Below, piece by piece: positions 37,801-50,784 of a DNA stretch of 64,000 nt (positions are counted from its first letter, which is position 1; every line of letters begins with the position of its first letter). The notes beneath the pieces are model-generated. The model searched no databases. It saw only the letters and a list, made by a program, of their open reading frames with translations, and had not been told where the DNA came from. The DNA comes from Paragonimus skrjabini miyazakii (taxonomy: Eukaryota; Platyhelminthes; Trematoda; Plagiorchiida; Troglotrematidae). The translations under genes and the position numbers were made by a program. The stretch is taken from contig JTDE01000233.1 in the NCBI GenBank assembly GCA_014338405.1, forward strand, positions 47,987-111,986, written 5' to 3'.

Positions 37801-40800
37801 TGTGATTCTTGAAGCAGTCGGGAAAGCATCCCTCAGATTGATTAGACGTTGACTACTAGATGACACTACTCTTCTCATGTGTCCCAATGTAAGCAGTACT
37901 GGCGGTGATTTCACAGTGACGAGTCCGTCTGGTAAATCTCTTGAGTTATGACCTCTGTGGCACACTGCCTCGATGTTAAACGTTAATCACGTGTACTTGT
38001 GTAATCGGAATGTAGAAGATAGTATTCACATGATTTACGTCATCTCATTATTTTATTCAAGTTGTAAGCATGTCAACGCTTATATACACATTTCAGAAAT
38101 GTCATTTATAGTAATATTCTGTACAACGTGATCACCGTTTGAAAAATCATTCAGATTATATTAGATCCGAACGCAGAGTGTCATGCTTGTTCGAGCTGTG
38201 TCCTTTGAGATACGTCCAAATAAGTTGTGGATGGCATTTGCTTAGATATCTCTAATAAAATATGGAGTAAATAATCAATACACTTTAGTAGTTAACAAGC
38301 ATTTATTAGCTATAGAAAAGTTGCAGTTTGTTAGTGTGAGTATGCCGTGACAAAAAGAAGTAGAATTTATGAGCATCTGTTGCAAAAATAGGTAATCAAT
38401 TCACTGAAGATAGGAAATTTTTAATGACCCATAAAAACCACAATTGCATATTTTCACAGAATCACAGTGAGCGTATTTGCAACTCTAAATAAACCTAATT
38501 AACTGTTTCATTCAACGTAGATGGTGGATTTTTAGCTCGAATGTAACAACACATTTAGTAATTGTGAAAATAAAAGGTTTACTGAAGTAGCTGAAAGAAA
38601 AGTTCGAGCGTAAAAGTTTCAATTTGTTGACGTTACAACATGGTTACTCGGGTTCATACTATTACACTTTCAATAGATCATTGAGATCCACAGAAAGTGG
38701 TCCAGGAATTTTCGAAGTTATGGTTTGGCAGAGTATCACTGAAGAGTCGTACGTTTGGATGTTAGCATATATGAACTAATGTACAGATCCTGTTAGAGGA
38801 TTAAATAACGATCAAGATTAAAACAGAAGTTGACAGTTATTCTCAGGAATATTGGACTCCAAATCGCTTGACTAACGGCAAATGGGATTAGAGGCAACAA
38901 TCAAAACAGGTTCATGCTACTTCGCTGCAACTGACCTAGAATGATATGAATCTAAGTAAAGAGGTAGGTCTATCTTTAAAGTGAGAGGGTAAATTGCTGG
39001 ACAACAGTATACTCAACAAAGAAGTGTTGACTTGCTAATAAATCTTGACATCATGTGACGAAGTAAAAATGCTCTAAAAAGAACAACGAAGAAAATGTAC
39101 CTGATTACTTTCTTGATAACGTGACTGACATGGAAGGATCAGTTTAAGTTGTGGCATAAATTAAATCTCGTGTGAGAAGTAACACAGTCAAATTTGCGAT
39201 TCCGAATATTGGCTCATGTATTGTTCAAAACAATAATGACAAGCGAAACAAAACAGCCACACACTTTGAGATATTGATAGAAAGGTTATGAATGTGGCCA
39301 TTAAATTGTAAGTGTAAGTTAGAAGTTTCAAAAACCGTTACATCCTAAGAAACTCAATAGCATAATTGAGAAAAGCAGTTCTTTATGACAACGGAATTTC
39401 ACGTAGGTAAGGTGACAACAGAAAAGATGACATGACAGCCGCTTGGGTAGACATCAGGTTTTATTGTGATGTAACAGAATATAATATTTCTAAAACGTGT
39501 ATCATGTTGGTGACGTAACCACGCAGTAAAACAATATATCTCACAAATACCTAAACAAGAGAAATCTATACAACGAAAACTGTGATGAAGTCACTGGACC
39601 TCGATTTGGAATGCGTGGGATATATATTTGTTGAACCTGTTGTCATATCAATCTGCACAAGTTCAAATTGGAGTTCTCTCGATTTGACTTAAATCACAAG
39701 GTATATACTTGGAAGGTTGATAATATAACTGTATAGAAAAAATTCACGTACGTCAAAACAATAAGTGTAAAATCTCACATCTACAATGTCAAAAAACCAC
39801 AGTCAGCTTAGTGGCAAATATGTTGGTAATTATCATCAGCACAATAAAGCACAGATGGGAAAAACAACTGATTAATCCAGACATTATTTTAGCTCGTAAC
39901 CAATGAGCCGAAAAAATCCCCAGCTCAACAAAGGATTTGTTGTGGTTATATTGAACTAATGCAATCACATGGACAAATTTATTACGACAATTTAAGCTAA
40001 AACAGCACTTACAGCTGATGACCAAGCAGACAACGTGTAAATGACGGAGAAACTAGTGAAGAGGGCGATTAACAGACTACTTCTATATCGATTCCTAAAA
40101 AACAGCCACAATAGTAACTGATAAACGTAGGCATTAAGATATTAGCTCACAGCGAATTACACAATGTATCTAAAACCGTCGATCAATTATGTCTCTTACC
40201 ATGAAGTCCATGAATAGCGCGATAATAAATTAAGCTATTGAAAAACAAAACAGTGCACGCAATGTGAGAGACATTTTTAGTTTGCCGATCATATCCAGGA
40301 GACAAATATTACTGACTGTAGATTGTCTCCCTCAGATGGTCAGCCCAGTTCACTGAAGTTCTCACTTACTGGACTGGGAATTATAGGGTTCGGAAAAAAC
40401 CTCTACCCGGAAAGGTTAACAGAATGAAATCAATTTTCAATGAATTGCAAATGTCTCGAGGAAGACCTAAATCTTGCCTAAAAATTACTGCACATCCGGG
40501 TAATTCATTGGCACATCTCCCACTAAATAAAGAGGTCACTCGCTGCCAGTGACTAATGGGACAGACAGTTTGCTCCTGAACCAGAACTGCTTCACGGTCA
40601 GGATCTGTTCACATCGGAACGCATTACCCAACTCTACGATCACGGCTGAATTGGTAGACCTTTAAAATATTACTCGATCGGCACATACGTGAGAGACAAC
40701 CTGCATCACAAATCTCCCAAACATTGTTCTAGCTCAGTCTCACAGGTGAGTATAAAAGGTATCAGAAAGTGGTCTTAGTGAGAACTTTTCTCCATCAAAC

Positions 40801-41430
40801 TAACACCATTCGCAGCCTCAGACCATATGATGAGGAGGAGGAAATTATCTTCACCAAAAATGTGTGAATAAGCAACACCACCGATGCATTTGTCAGGCTG
40901 CACGCAATAAATGAAGCAGACATGATCGGTAACAAGAGCGTTGAAGAACAATTATTGTGAAATGGCAAACAATCCAGTAACTTAAAAAGGAAGTCTAGGA
41001 GATGTACTACGTTGGACACCTGAGTACACTGAACCATACCAGAAAATGACAGTCGCAGTCAACGAATAAACGTACATAAACACCTACCGAAACAGCAAAT
41101 GACCAGAAGGATTAAATAACTTTTTCCTTAAGAATCTTCATGAACCGGCTACTGTATGAATCATAAATCCGCTCCCGCACTATGCAGGAGTGATAAAATA
41201 TACCTATCTTTCACATTTTCGGTAGTCCTCATAACTTCTAGTGCAACCATAGGCCTAAATTTTGTTCATGGCAATGCAAATACAGTCGTAGTTTTAACGG
41301 ACATTTAAGACACACGTAGATGCTTTTAGTTTGCACCTTGTTTTGCATTGTTTTAAAATTCTGTAGCGGTTATGATACTCGTTGTCCGACTGAGGAAAAC
41401 GAAAGAAATAGACTCGTGTTGTAAAATATT
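34840..41430. other. No gene recognised; (AC)n microsatellite at 36908-36930
   Basis: An uninterrupted AC dinucleotide run of 23 bases lies at 36908-36930. No supported coding region or repeat elsewhere in the block. Confidence 0.5.
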
Positions 41431-41439
41431 CGTTTATAA

Positions 41440-41540
41440 TTTGAAATTCAAGTGCGTGATTGATACAGAAGAGACTGGAATGTCTATGAGAATGCGACAG
41501 CTGCGATCAATTGTGGGTGATGTTCAATCCATATGTAAAC
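41440..41540 (+). mobile_element. SINE tail fragment
   Basis: GAATGCGACAGCTGCGATCA followed by TTGTGGGTGATGTTCAA aligns with the tail of the SINE at 33070-33110. The ribozyme part is lost. Confidence 0.55.
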
Positions 41541-42099
41541 CAAAATCCCCCTACTACTCATCAGTAAATAAATGTCGGTTGATTCCATAAATCTGTACTT
41601 ATTGTATCTACCTAGTGTTCTTTCAGTTGCGTTATAAATTGACCGAGGTGAGCGCTTCAATGTTGAAAGAGTTTTAAATATCCTGCAATGATGACCGCGG
41701 ACAATGCACACATTGTTGGAACGTTGTGGTCTATTGGTTCAGTACTGCTAGCGTAAGTTATCAAATGTTTTTAATTCGAGTTTTTTATGGAACTAGTTTT
41801 AACGCCTTGTTGAGGATTTGGTTGACCAGATGACAATCTGGTTGATACTGCACAGCGACTGGCTCGAGAAACGAAGTTACCATCATTTACTTCGAGACAC
41901 ATTTGGAAAAGGATGATAGAGTTAGTATTGACAGAACTGTAGCATGTTGCACAGTGACCGTATTAACGCGAAAGTTTGCTGTATTAAATTGTTTCATTAC
42001 GACTACAATATTTGCACTAACACTCCTTGTATCTCTTTTGTCACTTGCTCGATTATTTCCTAAATCTGGATAGACAAACTTTGCCGACTAAAATAGGAG

Positions 42100-42385
42100 A
42101 CAGTGCTGTGGCCGCAAAAGACGTTTGGCCTGCGAAGTTGTTTATTGCAAGAACTCCCGTACATGTTATGTTAAAACATAGTAACACGAACGCGTACACT
42201 TATTTTTACGGATGACGCGTAGTCACACACACTGGACAATTGTACGTTGTCATTCGCTTTGGTGACACGTCCCGTATAGTATGCACACATTATTTTAACA
42301 GTCGGTTCTGGTTCCTCGTCTCCCTGGCATTGAGACCTATCCTTTAATTCCCTAATGTACGCCTTATACTACTCACAAACAAAGC
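42100..42385 (-). repeat. Dispersed repeat with coding-like conservation, copy 1
   Basis: Matches 57440-57720. On the minus strand the two copies keep similar peptides rather than only similar DNA: CAYYTGRVTKANDNVQLSSV here versus CVYYVGSVTRANDDALLSNE there, with TRNQN/TRNQK just before. This copy needs a frame change between those blocks. Probably a relic of an unidentified transposon or virus-like ORF. No family recognised. Confidence 0.6.
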
Positions 42386-42389
42386 TGCC

Positions 42390-44040
42390 CGTTATACAAC
42401 AACAATATACAGCTGAGAACCTTCGTGTTAATGTCAAAGACCGAAAGCCAGCATGCGAAATTTGTTGAAGAGGTTGGTAATGTAATCGTTTACAGTTGGA
42501 GAAATTGTACCCTCAGGAATTAAAGTGAGTGACTAAAGTATTTCGTGTTGTTTGTCCTACAACTAAGAAGCAAAGAATAGATATCACAAGAAAGAAGAAG
42601 TTTGAAGTGCCATCAATAAATTCGATGCTGACGCATCACAAATCACTACATGTTGCTACCTCGGACAGTGTAGTTAGTCAGTGAATTGAGGGATTACGAA
42701 GTACTTAATCGAGCGGGCTACACTTCCTGCTGCTGTGACTTCATCGTTGTCCGGCCACATGGGTAGTCTCGTCCAGTCACTGGTGTTCTCAGTGAATAAC
42801 GCCCCCGTGTAGTAAAAGTTTAGTCGGCATGCGCGGAACGTGGCTGAAGTATCACAGACTGTGAGCTGTTAACAGATAATCAACCGGTCGTTTGTTCGAA
42901 GATCTCCTGAAACGCCTTCAGAATAACGATCAGTTTTTTTATACTCATCTTCTTTGATGTCTACTAATTGATAGATGTAAGGACAGTTAACGTGGACAAC
43001 TCTGTTTATATATACTCCACAAACAGACTGTATCTTCGAAACAGGGAAGTAAATGACTCACACCTATGAGCTACACACACCTTCCCTCAACAGTACTCAA
43101 TGACAACGGTGTATGCAAAATAAATCAAAGAAGACAGTATGTCAAACAAGCGTATTGAAAATCATTCTTCTAGACAATAGGTTGAAACTTATAGACCGAT
43201 TTTCCGTACAGCCAAATGTTGCACAAAGTAAGTTGATCGGTGCCGTTAGTTTTTCATGATCACTAGTTTAAGTTGGTGTGCAACTGATGCACCACGAGTG
43301 ATGGAAACCGTTTATGATGTACACCACAGGTGCTAAAAAAACAGCGATCCGCAATCCACTTCACGTTAGAGGAAATGCTCACGGTGATCGCAGAGGTTAT
43401 CCATTTTAAGTAAAAAAGAATAGAAGCTAAATACTCTCAGTGATGAGAACATTGAAGGTCTGGACATCTTTTATGTTCAGTTTATCTTTGCCGCTCGGAG
43501 AGAACCTCAGTGAATATCGAACAGATAATCGTGGGTGTGGGTGTCATGATTTGGGATGCAAGTTTGATGCTTAGTTTCTGACATTTCAGTGGTAATTTGA
43601 AAAATCAATAAACTGAAGATTGTCATGAGAAGCACAAGAACTAGTGACAAATATTCGGTGTTTTAAAAAAACTGGATTATGTTTTGAAAATACCAGACCA
43701 CAAGCGAAGGTTTTTCCGTATCTGGAGGAATATGTTGAAATCACGGATACACTGTGCAACTGTAAATGATATTTTGATGATGTCGTTACAAAGAGATTTG
43801 AAATGGATGCAATATGGCGGCTTGTGCACCTCGATCCTCGAATGGACTAAACTGGAGGGTGTGATGATCATACCGACAGTCACTATTGTCAGCCAGACCA
43901 CTGGAGGGATATCTGGCAAACTGTGACCTAGTAGCTTGTTCAGTTGGGTCCGAAGAAGCTCAGTACCTTTCCCGAAGAAAGTGGCACCAGTTCTATTATA
44001 CTTTTACCCATCCTGCGGTACAGGCTCTTGAACCAAAGGT
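42390..44040. other. No gene recognised
   Basis: Complementary open frames of 80 codons at 43677-43926 on both strands are not distinguishable from chance. Confidence 0.45.
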
Positions 44041-44044
44041 TTTG

Positions 44045-44590
44045 GTTGAGAACCTTGATCTTTACCATACTGGTTTCTCTTTTAGGCATAAGAATTTATC
44101 TTTCGTGCAAAAGCCTTTCGTTTTATTGCAGTAGAATTTCTCCATTGTATTTTCAGGCTGTGGAACTGGCTTATGATTGGTCTAATGGACTCATAGTTTG
44201 CGGCCTTTCTGATTGCGACTGCACGCATTGGCTGCTGCACTAGGACAATGTCCGAGGGAACACTTGAGTTGTGAAGGCCGTTATGTGGTCCAATCGGGGT
44301 ATAGAGTCCAGCCCAGATGGGGCAGAGAGCACAAGCCAATGATTGGACCACATGACGGTCTTCACAACTCAAGTGTTCCCTCGGACATTGTCCTAGTGCA
44401 GCAGCCAATGCGTGCAATCGCAATCAGAAGGGCTGCAAACTATGAGTCCATTAGACCAATCATAAGCCACTTCTACAGCTTGAAAATACAATAGAGCAAT
44501 TCTACTGCACTAAAACGAAAGGTTTTTGCACAAAAGATAAATTTTTTTGCCTAAAAGAGAAACCAGTATGGAAAAAGGTATAGATCTTCT
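44045..44590. mobile_element. Fold-back element with ~235-bp inverted arms
   Basis: The left arm (about 44058-44293) and the right arm (about 44347-44583) are reverse complements with few mismatches, separated by about 50 bases. The outer ends carry CCATACTGGTTTCTCTTTTA. Inner blocks include GGACAATGTCCGAGGGAACA. Weak similarity may extend a further 20-30 bases outward. It could be a non-autonomous DNA transposon or another inverted retroelement derivative. The ORFs inside are mirror images of each other and not credible genes. Confidence 0.85.
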
Positions 44591-44599
44591 GAAGATATC

Positions 44600-45865
44600 T
44601 AAACCCAAATACAACCAAAAATAATTGAAACACTGCTACTTGTACACGGCACTGGTCATTTTGTGAAACAATCCGAATCAACTTACTTGCAACATGTAAA
44701 GTGGATAGGCAAAAAACTTGTCACCATCGATCTCTCCTAAACTGTCCTACTCAAATTCATGATTGAAATCCTTCCAAAACCCATTTCGTCACTATTGTTC
44801 ACACCCGAGTCACAGTAACACCGTTCCTACAAGTACCCTCTCATAAACCCAGCTTCCGGTTTCCATCATTCGTTGAATAAGTTAAGATTGAGAGTTGATA
44901 TAGGAGCTTCCAAAATTTCCACCTTGAAACAGATCGGGCTACCGACCGCCCTAGCTCAAACGTAAGACCTATTGTATCTAGAAGACTGGGCTACGGTAAC
45001 CAACAGACAGTATCGGAACTGTTTGCTCAACACCAGTCGTACACTTCAGATGATTCCAAGACCACCGCTCTCAATCAGGTTGAAGTTTGTGTATTCTCTA
45101 GCAGAACGACCGCAGTTACATGGGTAAACTGCACACTCGAGAGCGGCCTCCGTTTGGTAAATATGGTTAGGCAAAGCTTCAGATGCAAAATTATCAAAAA
45201 TGTTTTCATGGCGTCGGCTTGTGATTCAACTGACTGCGGCGACAGCACTGTCAGCCACGCTTTCACTGGTAGCTTTCCTTAGGTCAACATACCGTCCTAA
45301 TTTCGTTTAGCACGCACCTCACCAATTCAAATCTTGCATTAGATTGATCAAGTGGCTGTTTGTTATGTGTGACGTGCCTCCAGTCAGGATTGTCCTTCTT
45401 ACTGGTAAGCTGTCGCTTTGTTCTTCAAGTCTCTGGATATTTTATTGACCCGGTGATGCTAACTCAAAAATAATCACCTGATGAATCCATAGGAATAATT
45501 GGAGGACGAATTGAAGACATTTTCTTCAAATCAAAATCCACGGTGGCTACATTTATGTCAAACTGTGTTTAATCAATTTTCACCAAATAGCTCAACGTGC
45601 GTTACTTGCATGCCAAAAACCTAACAAAATTATGCTGATATTTACCCCTCGATTCCTTTAGCCACATGCTTTTTGCTATACATCCCACAACATCAATAGG
45701 TTAGAAGCATGTGTGAACTGAGCCCATGATAGCAGGACCTATATTATGGCGCAAATGAACCGAACTGAATTCAAGTTTTTAAACTCTAGAGATTTTGTAC
45801 GATCATTAAGTCAACTCTACACATTGCATTTATACGGAGGTCACCCGAATATATGATTACGAATT
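44600..45865. other. No gene recognised; long ATG-less open frame 44900-45281 (plus)
   Basis: A plus-strand frame of about 127 codons without an early ATG ends at TAG 45281. Its length alone is compatible with chance. No domain recognised. Confidence 0.35.
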
Positions 45866-45869
45866 CAAT

Positions 45870-46143
45870 TTATGTCACAAGATTTCCGCGTGGAAAACAT
45901 ATGAAGTTGTGAGAACAGGATGCAGAATCTTGTGTCCTGTTTGCGACAACTAATCCACTGAGATCGGTAACGGAAGTAACACCGCAACTCAACATTGATC
46001 CGCTAGCTGAAACACATACAACCTTTTCTTGTATCACGTTAACAGTATCCTCATTCACCCCGTTCACCCAGATCAAATTTCTTGTCTTGTCACAAAAGGT
46101 CACGACATTACATTGATGAATCCGGAAGACATGAAGCTCAATT
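45870..46143 (-). CDS. Unrecognised open frame, possible exon
   Basis: A minus-strand frame of about 90 codons reads FCDKTRNLIWVNGVNEDTV and later SCSHNFICFPRG, with five or six cysteines. The composition looks more protein-like than most frames here. The first block faintly recalls a repeat of LDL-receptor-type beta-propellers (where YWTD would be expected, it reads IWVN), and the CSHxxxC end recalls the EGF module that follows such propellers. That resemblance is weak. No clean splice acceptor is seen upstream (an in-frame TGA follows the nearest CAG). Confidence 0.2.
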
Positions 46144-46149
46144 CACTGT

Positions 46150-47513
46150 GTTCAACAGCTGATAATTCGGTAAACGTGGTGTGTTAAATGGTCCAACTTA
46201 CGTTCTGAAACAATCTGGGTTTAGCACGAAGTCAAACGGATGACTGTACGTTCATGTGGCTTAAACTGAAAAGCCGAAACTACCAGTTTTGAGAGTTTAC
46301 CTACTTGGGATATAGGTTGGCAAGTAGAGATGATTGACATACGAGTGGGACCATTCAGCCAATTGTTTGAACTTCAATCATTCTGTACTGAATGTAAAAC
46401 ATTTCAGCTGGGTATGTGCCAAACAGATTTAAGCCGATATTAGGTTTTACCCAACGACCATCATCATTCCTAGTCATCAAAGTCCACAATGGGATCAGTC
46501 GTAGTTACAGATCATTGATAAATTTATTAACAGTCCGATACAATGTAACCATGTAGTTCAGTGAAGATCTTCCACTGTGAAGTTGAACTTAACCATCTAA
46601 AGTGTAAAATGCTGTGATTTGCAGTAAGTTGAAATATTGGATTACGAAAGTTGCTCACAAACACATGCCATCCACAAGTTAGTTGCTTAAATCAAGCATG
46701 TTCCTTACATACTCTTCTTCAAAATAATTGGGCCGCATGACTCTTTATTACGGTACTTTTTGTAACCCCACCTTTTATCATTAGACCGTCAAAAGTACAA
46801 TAAAATTGATGTATTTTACAGATTGACAACAATATCAACGAACTGACCCGTTGGCTCAATTAGGTGAACCCATGTCAGCCTAGTGTAATGGGTGATTTTG
46901 GGTGGCCTTTGTGAATTGCTGATTATTCCTTAACTAAGCAAACTTTTACGCTTGAGTATAGCACCATCAGGGCTCTGTCTAACTGAGCACTACACACAAC
47001 AAGGATAAAAAGTTAACAACGTAATTATTATCACACAAAAAATAGATCACAAAGGCACAGTAGTTGTGTTCTTGTTCACATTGGTGTCGACGATGTAATC
47101 CAGTTGGTCAGATATTGATGCGTGTGTAAACCAAATCGGCATGGTCTTATAAAGATGAAAATCTCTCAACGTTACTGAGTCGCTCATGCTACATTTTCCA
47201 TAAACGCATATTTCCATTCAACTTTACGTGGGGAAATCATGATTCACTTGTCTGTCTTTCAACTTTTGTTTTTCAGTTAGCATGCCAACGTTGAGTAAAT
47301 TGGACTGGATCAAGTGGATCACTAAAGGTCAGATTTGTGGTTGAGTAAAAAAACGATAACTGAATTAATGACTCACACATATATGGCAAGTCGTGTAGGC
47401 GATATAAACAATACCAATCGACAGAAGGACATTGCTACACTCATTCAGAGAAATGGGATATCCAGCCGATTATGAAATTATATAAAAACAAAAAGTATCG
47501 AAGTGACGGCAAG
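46150..47513. other. No gene recognised
   Basis: No domain or repeat found. Confidence 0.5.
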
Positions 47514-47613
47514 NNNNNNNNNNNNNNNNNNNNNNNNNNNNNNNNNNNNNNNNNNNNNNNNNNNNNNNNNNNNNNNNNNNNNNNNNNNNNNNNNNNNNNN
47601 NNNNNNNNNNNNN
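47514..47613. other. Assembly gap (100 N)
   Basis: Exactly 100 N; gap of unknown true length. Confidence 0.98.
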
Positions 47614-47984
47614 GATTGATCGTTGTGAAGCATTTCGTTTAATTTTTTTTACTAAGGGTGCATGGAAGCAAGCTCTCTTCAGCTATCTTCAGGTATGGAG
47701 TGAATCTAGGTTGTATCGTCAAAGAGGGTTGATAATTGTTAATGTTTATTCTGATGTGAATGCAATCATTTAATGAATAAGTAACACTAACCATAAAGCT
47801 ATCATCAACAAAGTTTCTAATTACTAACTAACTACTTATTCTATGCACTGTTTAGAAAAGTGAATGTCCCTTGCAATTTGCACACTCAGATAGAAAGTCA
47901 TTTTCGTCGGTTCGTCGACTGTACTTAACAGAACAGTTACTGTATCGTCTCTCAAGACGATTGGATGACCTCGGCAGGTGTGTG

Positions 47985-48180
47985 TGTGTTACTTAAGATG
48001 AATTCACAGATGTAATGAAAAACGCGTGGATCGGAGTCCAGATCTAGGTTATGTCAAACGTGTACGTCACTGCTAAGCCCTAACAAGAAAAAAAAACTCG
48101 AGTTTACTGATTGTTTTTGAGGAAGCGAGAACATAAGCCTGTCCGAATGCGGGAACAGTGATCAAAGTTTAGTGAGATTT
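47985..48180 (+). mobile_element. Decayed hammerhead-SINE copy
   Basis: AACTCGAGTTTACTG and then CTGTCCGAATGCGGGAACAG align with the ribozyme 3' part and the tail of the SINE at 33020-33085. The CUGANGA core is gone (CTAAGCCCTAA remains in its place). Confidence 0.5.
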
Positions 48181-48189
48181 TGTCCAGAA

Positions 48190-50495
48190 AAAAAACACTT
48201 CTAACGGACAATTAGCGAGTACTTGTTGTTGCAAGTTAATTGTCATTTACGTTCTTTCGTAGTGTTCACGGTCAAATAGGCCTTTCGGTGGCACAGTTCT
48301 TTCAGTATCGTAACCTGTTCATGACTGGTGTTGAAATAGGCTTACGAGAAGAAAATGTGGCGACTAAGGGACGGTTTCAAAGTGATATTGACAGAATGTG
48401 TTAGTGGATCACAATGCAACGGTTTCCTCTCAAATCTCAAAAATGCGAATATACGCAACTGAAGTTACGCACAATTGTCATTCTCAGTTAACCAAGTAAT
48501 CTAACAAGTGAGAACCCTAGTACTAAAACTGATGAACAAGGGAATCATCAGACACCTTATCACGTCTGTTAATTACGTTAAACATGAGGTACCAGTCCGG
48601 TTGTTTCAGAAGTTTCGTTTGGAGGGCCATTTACATTCAGCTTATTGATACACTGTCATCCTAAATTGAATAGTTAGCCTTGTCAACCGTATGAATGGTA
48701 CTCAACTGAGTCAACACAGTGTAGCGTACTTTACCGGTCTGCTTTTATTCTCATTCGGAAACACTACGAAATTGTATGAGTTTGGCGTGTAATCTGAACA
48801 TGTCAAAGACGGCTATACTTGGATCAACTGAACGTTACAACAGCCAATGCATCTTCTGAAGTACATACACATGTTTGTCAAGAACCGCCGTCTCTAAAAC
48901 CGTCCGCCGAATCATCATCATCATAGACAGCAATACATCAGTGGTTCACACTGATGTTTAACTGCCACACAACCACGAAGATAAAACAAATCCTGCTTAG
49001 GAAGAGAGAAGAAAAAAGAGGAAGGAGAGGTGACCTAATCACTAAAAATGGCTACGGCTATATTGAAACATACAACATAAACGCGCCTACACCTTGCAAA
49101 CAAACAACTGAGCTGTAAGTGAAAGTAAGGCGTCATCAGCAAAAAAGCTTCCTTACGGCTTTCATTGCCCCGCGTCATTAGATACACTCACTCACTGAAG
49201 CTGAAATATTAACTAGGTTGCACACAAAAGGAGCTTTATTCTACTATTGCCGGGTTATATCAAACCTGGAAGACCCCGATTGAATCCATTCTGATAGTGA
49301 CGTTAGAAGGTCAACTTCAGCGAAGGCCTAACTCCTAAATTCATAGTATTACTGGGGATCACTAAGTGTTGTGACCAGCTGAACAGCGTCAATTGATGTA
49401 TGTAAACAATTATAGCAGTTCACTACTTGCTGAAGTGCATTCGTTTCATCTTTGCTCGCCTATGCCTGCAATACAACTCTCATTCCAAAATTTAGGTACA
49501 TCATACTTCAATATACTACATATTTATGTGTATATTACTGCTATAAACTAAATCCACCGTGTCCAATTTCAATGATTTTTGTTCCAACTGAAAGTCCAAT
49601 TCCACCGAGCTTGCTTCTGAGAATGGAAGGCTTGTTCACGACAAGAACGAGACAATAAATAAATAAAAATCTGCGTTTTCGGTCTCAATCGTTGGTAAAC
49701 AAATCAAAAATTGCTCAAACGTCTCGATGCGAAACAAAGACTGGCCGGTTTACTACAATCAGCAAAATATACACTAAATGACTCAAACAGACGCTAGACA
49801 ATATGAACAAAAATAGGTGCAACGCCCCTTAACGCAAAATTAACTAAGCATTCTTGTCTCAATTCAATCTGTTATTGACATCAAACTTTTTATGGATATG
49901 AATCGCCAGTGAGCAGTTCATAACTGTCCAAATAATTGTTATTCAAATATTTTGTACTGTCATTACAAGAAGGAGACTGCAAATCTCCAAAGTGTGCAAT
50001 TATGTTACTAATATGAGAAGAAAGAAAAAATGTACGCTTTCTCCTCTCTACATACAACTCATCATCTATACAGCAACGTTGGTGAATAGCCGGTACGGTA
50101 TATCAGAAGGCTTACAGTATTTTTGCGTTGCCTGATAAAGATTGAAACTAAATAAATTCCACACTGGAAAACACTGGTTCCAGGACATTTCACAGACAGA
50201 CAGAGGGGCAGAAACAGTCACGAGGGTTTGTTTAATTAATGCCCAAAACAAGGTTGTCATAGCAACCATGGGTTTGTGTATGCCGTACGACCCAAATGAA
50301 TGCCTTTTGTGGTATCAATAAAAAGATTAGATCATTCAATGTATAAGGTTTGAATCGTTCCTCCAGAAAAGGAGCCACAACGAACTTGTCTTCTGACAAC
50401 CATGATGAGTGATGTGGCGACGAAGCTTTCTGAAATTCTTTTTTGTATAAATTGACCATCACTCAAAACTGATCACAGCTGTCATTCCCGTAGAT
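48190..50495. other. No gene recognised
   Basis: Purine-rich and AT-rich stretches only. No domain. Confidence 0.5.
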
Positions 50496-50499
50496 TTTT

Positions 50500-50780
50500 C
50501 CCGTATGTTTCTTTCAAAAACAAGCACTAGACACGAGTTTCGCTCTTGTTATTGCTCATCAATAGTGCATATCCTCACCACGGCACGGCTGGGGCTAAAA
50601 CTCTGGCCACGTGCACATGAGGCGATCGGTTTACCACTACGTCATTGACATCATACTAGGCATAACGGAATCGTCATACTTAAAGACTCAGCTGTATTCT
50701 CTTGTGAGTAATGCTCAGGCTGCCCGATTGGCTCGAGAGGAGACAGTAACTGTCCTGTTAACTTCAATCGACATACGTTG
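50500..50780 (-). mobile_element. SM-alpha-like SINE with mutated hammerhead
   Basis: Reading leftward: the head block shared with 53900-54030 (50650-50770), an A-box-like GTGGTAAACC (about 50627-50636), then the hammerhead at 50568-50524 and GTTTTTGAAAG. The order is the same as in 32810-33160. Colinear over about 270 bases with the minus-strand copy at 53740-54040. Confidence 0.75.
50524..50568 (-). ncRNA. Hammerhead ribozyme, one core base lost
   Basis: Stem I GCACTA/TAGTGC is perfect, GAAA and GUC are present, and stem II keeps GAGC on its 3' side. The core reads TTGATGA instead of CTGATGA, a C-to-U change at a catalytic position, so it is expected to be inactive. Confidence 0.7.
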
Positions 50781-50784
50781 ATCG

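Noticed and set aside
44082..44494. Overlapping ORFs on both strands inside the fold-back element
   Set aside because: They are mirror images produced by the inverted arms, not independent coding sequences.
44900..45281. 127-codon plus-strand frame, and a second frame with TLKQIGLPTALAQT recalling the LINE endonuclease start
   Set aside because: Length is within chance for 64 kb, and following residues do not continue the endonuclease pattern.
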